Assembly (NCBI GenBank): GCA_025997075.1
Contig: BNUC01000150.1
Location: 1 to 8,238, forward strand
Direction: 5' to 3'
From: Betaproteobacteria bacterium
GTDB lineage: Bacteria > Pseudomonadota > Gammaproteobacteria > Burkholderiales > Rhodocyclaceae
DNA: 8,238 bases
In this document: one piece after another, positions 5,932-8,238 of the stretch
Layout of the letters: every line of letters starts with the position of its first letter
Numbering within the stretch: position 1 is the first letter of the stretch
Translations under genes and position numbers: made by a program
The notes under the pieces: model-generated
Database searches by the model: none
Told to the model about the DNA's origin: nothing
Seen by the model: the letters and a program-made list of their open reading frames with translations, nothing else

Positions 5932-7422
5932 TTATCGGGTCCACTGGTTGAGACAATCCCGCGCGCTGTCGATCAGTTCCCCGGCTGTCAGGCCGATTGA
6001 CCCCTTGCCTTGGTTCACCAGATGGTCGGCCGCCAGACCGTGAAGATGCACGGCGGCCGGCAATGCCTGTTGCGGCGGCCATCCCTGCGCCAGCAGGGCG
6101 GTGATCATGCCGGTCAGCACATCACCGCTGCCGGCAGTGGCCAGGCCGGGATTGCCGGAGGTGTTGATGGACCACGCGCCGCCAGGTTCGGCGATGACGG
6201 TGCCGCAGCCCTTCAGCGCGACAAAGGCGTCGAAGTTCGCGGCCAGTTGGCAGGCTGCCGCGATGCGGTCGTTTTGCACGTCCTGGGTGTTGCAAGCCAG
6301 CAGCCGGGCGGCTTCCGTGGGGTGCGGCGTCAGCAGCGCCGGCGCGCGCCTCGCCTTGACGGCCTGGCGTAATTTGTCGTTCTCGGCAATCCGGTTCAGC
6401 GCATCGGCATCGAGTACGAGCGGAATGTCCAGGTGGCAAGCCTTCTCGATCAGGGCGATCACTTCAGCGCTGTCGCCCATGCCCGGACCGCAGGCCAGCG
6501 CGCTCAGTTCCGTGGCCAGCAATTGCTCGGGGCGACGGATCATCAGTTCGGGTTGCAGCGGGTCGAGCGAAGGGGCATTGTTGTCGATCAGTCCGAGGTA
6601 GACGCGCCCGCTGCCCAGACGTAAGGCGGCGCGAGCGCAGAGCAGCGCGGCGCCGACCATGCCCGATGCGCCGCCGAGAATGCCGGCGTTACCGTAACTG
6701 CCCTTGTGCGTGTTGCGCCGGCGCGGCCGAAGCTGGTCGGCGAATTGAGCGCGCGAGACGATGTGGCCGGGCGAGCCGTTGAAAGTCGACGGGTCGAGGT
6801 CGAGCGCGGCGACCGTCACCTCGCCGCAGTGATCCGGGCCGTCAGCGGTAAAAAGTCCGGGCTTGGCGGCGATGAAGGTGATGGTGTGGCTGGCGCGGAT
6901 GCTTATTCCGTGGAGAACGCCGGTATCGGCGTCAAGGCCGCTCGGGCAATCGAGCGCGAGCAGCGGGCAATGGTCGCGTTCGGCCAGGATGTTGGCCTGC
7001 GCGATCAGGTCGGCGAAAGCGCCAGTGATATCGCGTGTCAGCCCGATGCCGAACAGGCCGTCGACGATCAGCGACCAGCTTATGTCGCCCGGAATCGCCG
7101 CGCATGTCGCGTACTTTGCTCCGCCGGCATCGGAAAAGCGGCGAAAGGCGTCGGCGGCGTCGGCCGGCAGACGGGCCGCATCGCCGGTAAAGACCACGAA
7201 TACCTCCAGAAAACGTTCGCGCAACAGACGGGCGACCTCGAAGGCATCGCCGCCGTTGTTTCCGGGGCCGGCAAGAATCAGCACCGGAGAAGGACCGTCG
7301 TTGCGGATCGCGGCGGCGAGATCAGCGCCCGCACGGCCGGCGCGCAACATCAGCCGCTGATCGGCGGCGATCGTTTCGATTCGGCGCAGGTCGGGAGAAC
7401 GGTAAAGCGCGGTGGAAGACAT
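5932..7422 (-). CDS. nnr: Bifunctional NAD(P)H-hydrate epimerase / ADP-dependent NAD(P)H-hydrate dehydratase
   Basis: 496 aa from ATG at 7422. Repairs hydrated NAD(P)H: the N-terminal YjeF_N domain epimerises R-NAD(P)HX, and the C-terminal ribokinase-like domain dehydrates S-NAD(P)HX using ADP; cytosolic. N-domain: LILAGPGNNGGDAFEVARLL (phosphate-binding loop, GDA where many members have GDG), VDGLFGIGL and LALDCPSGLDADTG. C-domain: HKGSYGNAGILGGASGMVGA, LACGPGMGDS, LVLDADALN, LLTPHPTEAARLL and, near the end, NPGLATAGSGDVLTGMI with the catalytic GSGD aspartate. Both halves are intact. The frame is open to 7500; I chose MSSTALYRSPDLRRIE because homology begins there, but no Shine-Dalgarno precedes it. 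ATG at 7458 (MLPSPF, GGAA 7 nt upstream) is the main alternative. A housekeeping gene, markedly GC-rich compared with the glycan genes. Confidence 0.95.
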   Translation of the reverse strand: MSSTALYRSPDLRRIETIAADQRLMLRAGRAGADLAAAIRNDGPSPVLILAGPGNNGGDAFEVARLLRERFLEVFVVFTGDAARLPADAADAFRRFSDAGGAKYATCAAIPGDISWSLIVDGLFGIGLTRDITGAFADLIAQANILAERDHCPLLALDCPSGLDADTGVLHGISIRASHTITFIAAKPGLFTADGPDHCGEVTVAALDLDPSTFNGSPGHIVSRAQFADQLRPRRRNTHKGSYGNAGILGGASGMVGAALLCARAALRLGSGRVYLGLIDNNAPSLDPLQPELMIRRPEQLLATELSALACGPGMGDSAEVIALIEKACHLDIPLVLDADALNRIAENDKLRQAVKARRAPALLTPHPTEAARLLACNTQDVQNDRIAAACQLAANFDAFVALKGCGTVIAEPGGAWSINTSGNPGLATAGSGDVLTGMITALLAQGWPPQQALPAAVHLHGLAADHLVNQGKGSIGLTAGELIDSARDCLNQWTR

Positions 7423-7589
7423 GGCGGGGTGGCACATAGGGAAAGGTGATGGAAGCATAGTCTGATTCCGATGTCTACCATTACGGTAACATCTGAACAA
7501 TCTGTTGTTATTTAAGGATTTTGTAGTAAAACATCGTTACATCGGGTGGAAAATCAGGAGTCTGTCGCCTTCCCGGAATTCAAAAAAAT

Positions 7590-8183
7590 TTAGAAATCAG
7601 GGTCGCCACTCCCATCAAGCAGCTTTTGTAGGCGATCATTTACCCACTGAAAGCCAATGTATTCCTGTTCCAGGCGCAGTCCTACGCGAATGCGGTTGTC
7701 GCGCAGATCGTCGTAGAGGGCGCTCTCCTCAAACCTCAGCCTGCGCAAGTCTACGCGCAGGGGCTTGTCCTCGTTCCCCCAGACGGCGGCATGGGCATCG
7801 AGGGTGGCCCTGTCCATCAGGAACGACTCCACATGCTCAAAGTGACCGCGCAACTGATCCAGAATGCCGAAGCCGTGGGTGTCGATATCGCCCCAGTAGT
7901 GCATCGCGCATTGCTTCAGCCAATGGCTGCGCGCCAGCACCGCCCAGCCGTAGCCTGCGCCAAAGATAACGATGGCATTACGAACCGGCGGGAAGGCCAG
8001 GAAATTGGTCTCATTTTCGGTGATGAAAACGCGCTTTACCGCGAGTTGCAGGCGACTGAAACTCCCGGCATCCAGGCTCATGTTGGGGCATGGCGAACCC
8101 GGCAGCGTCTGATACCAATTTGCGTTCGATGATATAGAGGCTACCCACCTGAATCTAAAGATAAAGCATGGAGATATCTCCAT
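7590..8183 (-). pseudogene. jetD: C-terminal half of a JetD-like (DUF2220, Wadjet) Toprim nuclease subunit; 5' part lost
   Basis: The frame from ATG at 8183 gives 197 aa, but the first 25 or so residues are encoded by a repeat element. From LPGSPCPNMSLDAGSF onward it matches JetD C-termini as I know them: RVFITENETNFLAFPPV (51-67, Toprim glutamate in TENE), IVIFGAGYGW, YWGDIDTHGFGILDQLR (96-112, the DxD of the Toprim active site), SFLMDRATL, ALYDDLRDNR and RLEQEYIGF. JetD is the topoisomerase-VI/Spo11-like subunit of Wadjet (JetABCD), which cleaves circular plasmid DNA extruded by the SMC complex. Full JetD proteins are roughly twice this length, so the N-terminal half is missing. It ends about 170 nt before nnr. 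Any jetA-C genes would lie beyond 8238. The remnant keeps the catalytic motifs but probably cannot work alone. Confidence 0.8.
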
Positions 8184-8214
8184 ATTTATATTATTGAAAG
8201 CAAGTTGGTATCAG
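8109..8214. mobile_element. 106-bp MITE-like element with terminal inverted repeats
   Basis: The ends CTGATACCAAtTTGC (8109-8123) and GCAAgTTGGTATCAG (8200-8214) are inverted repeats; extended to 30 bp (8109-8138 against 8185-8214) they match at 25 of 30 positions. Inside is a perfect 16-bp palindrome ATGGAGATATCTCCAT (8168-8183). The interior is AT-rich and encodes nothing. I see no target-site duplication. Its left edge is where jetD homology stops. Confidence 0.7.
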
Positions 8215-8238
8215 GCCGGTATCTCCCTTATTTTTTCA

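Noticed and set aside
6706..7449. Long plus-strand frame of 247 aa
   Set aside because: Antisense to nnr; arises from high GC content. The nnr minus frame has all expected motifs.
7470..7500. Promoter for nnr: TTGTTC, 17-nt spacer, TAGACA on the minus strand
   Set aside because: Only three of six matches in each hexamer; too weak to annotate.

Overview
The window looks like part of a proteobacterial chromosome (beta- or gammaproteobacterial style: Wzm/Wzt polysaccharide export genes, an MNT-type regulator of a kind common there, a fused Nnr). No rRNA or species marker is present, so the lineage is an inference. The right half (nnr) is visibly more GC-rich than the polysaccharide genes on the left, which suits an exchangeable surface-glycan locus beside conserved and accessory DNA.

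Left part (1-4340, all minus strand, read right to left): a GT2 rhamnosyltransferase-like gene broken by one extra base; wzm (O-antigen ABC permease); wzt (ATPase with a C-terminal Wzt-type glycan-binding domain); and a SAM methyltransferase whose C-terminal half is a long heptad-repeat coiled coil running off the window at base 1. wzm and wzt overlap by 11 nt, and the wzt stop abuts the methyltransferase start (TAAATG), so this is one transcription unit. The arrangement fits ABC-transporter-dependent O-antigen synthesis, where a methylating chain terminator with a coiled-coil ruler (WbdD type) caps the chain and Wzt recognises the cap. The coiled coil is built from nearly identical 63-bp DNA repeats, so ruler length could change by repeat slippage.

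Middle (4341-5931): a small ORF with a possible degenerate excisionase-like HTH, a plus-strand XRE-like regulator (4858-5247) with candidate operator repeats upstream, and two copies of one hairpin-rich MITE/REP-like element in inverted orientation on either side of it. The second copy is cut short by the 3' end (domains V and VI) of a class C group II intron on the minus strand. I see no reverse transcriptase gene; 5477-5931 holds nothing I can identify.

Right part (5932-8238, minus strand): a complete bifunctional NAD(P)H-hydrate repair enzyme, then the C-terminal half of a JetD-type (Wadjet) nuclease subunit. The jetD homology stops at the edge of a 106-bp terminal-inverted-repeat element, so only a remnant of the defence gene is visible here.
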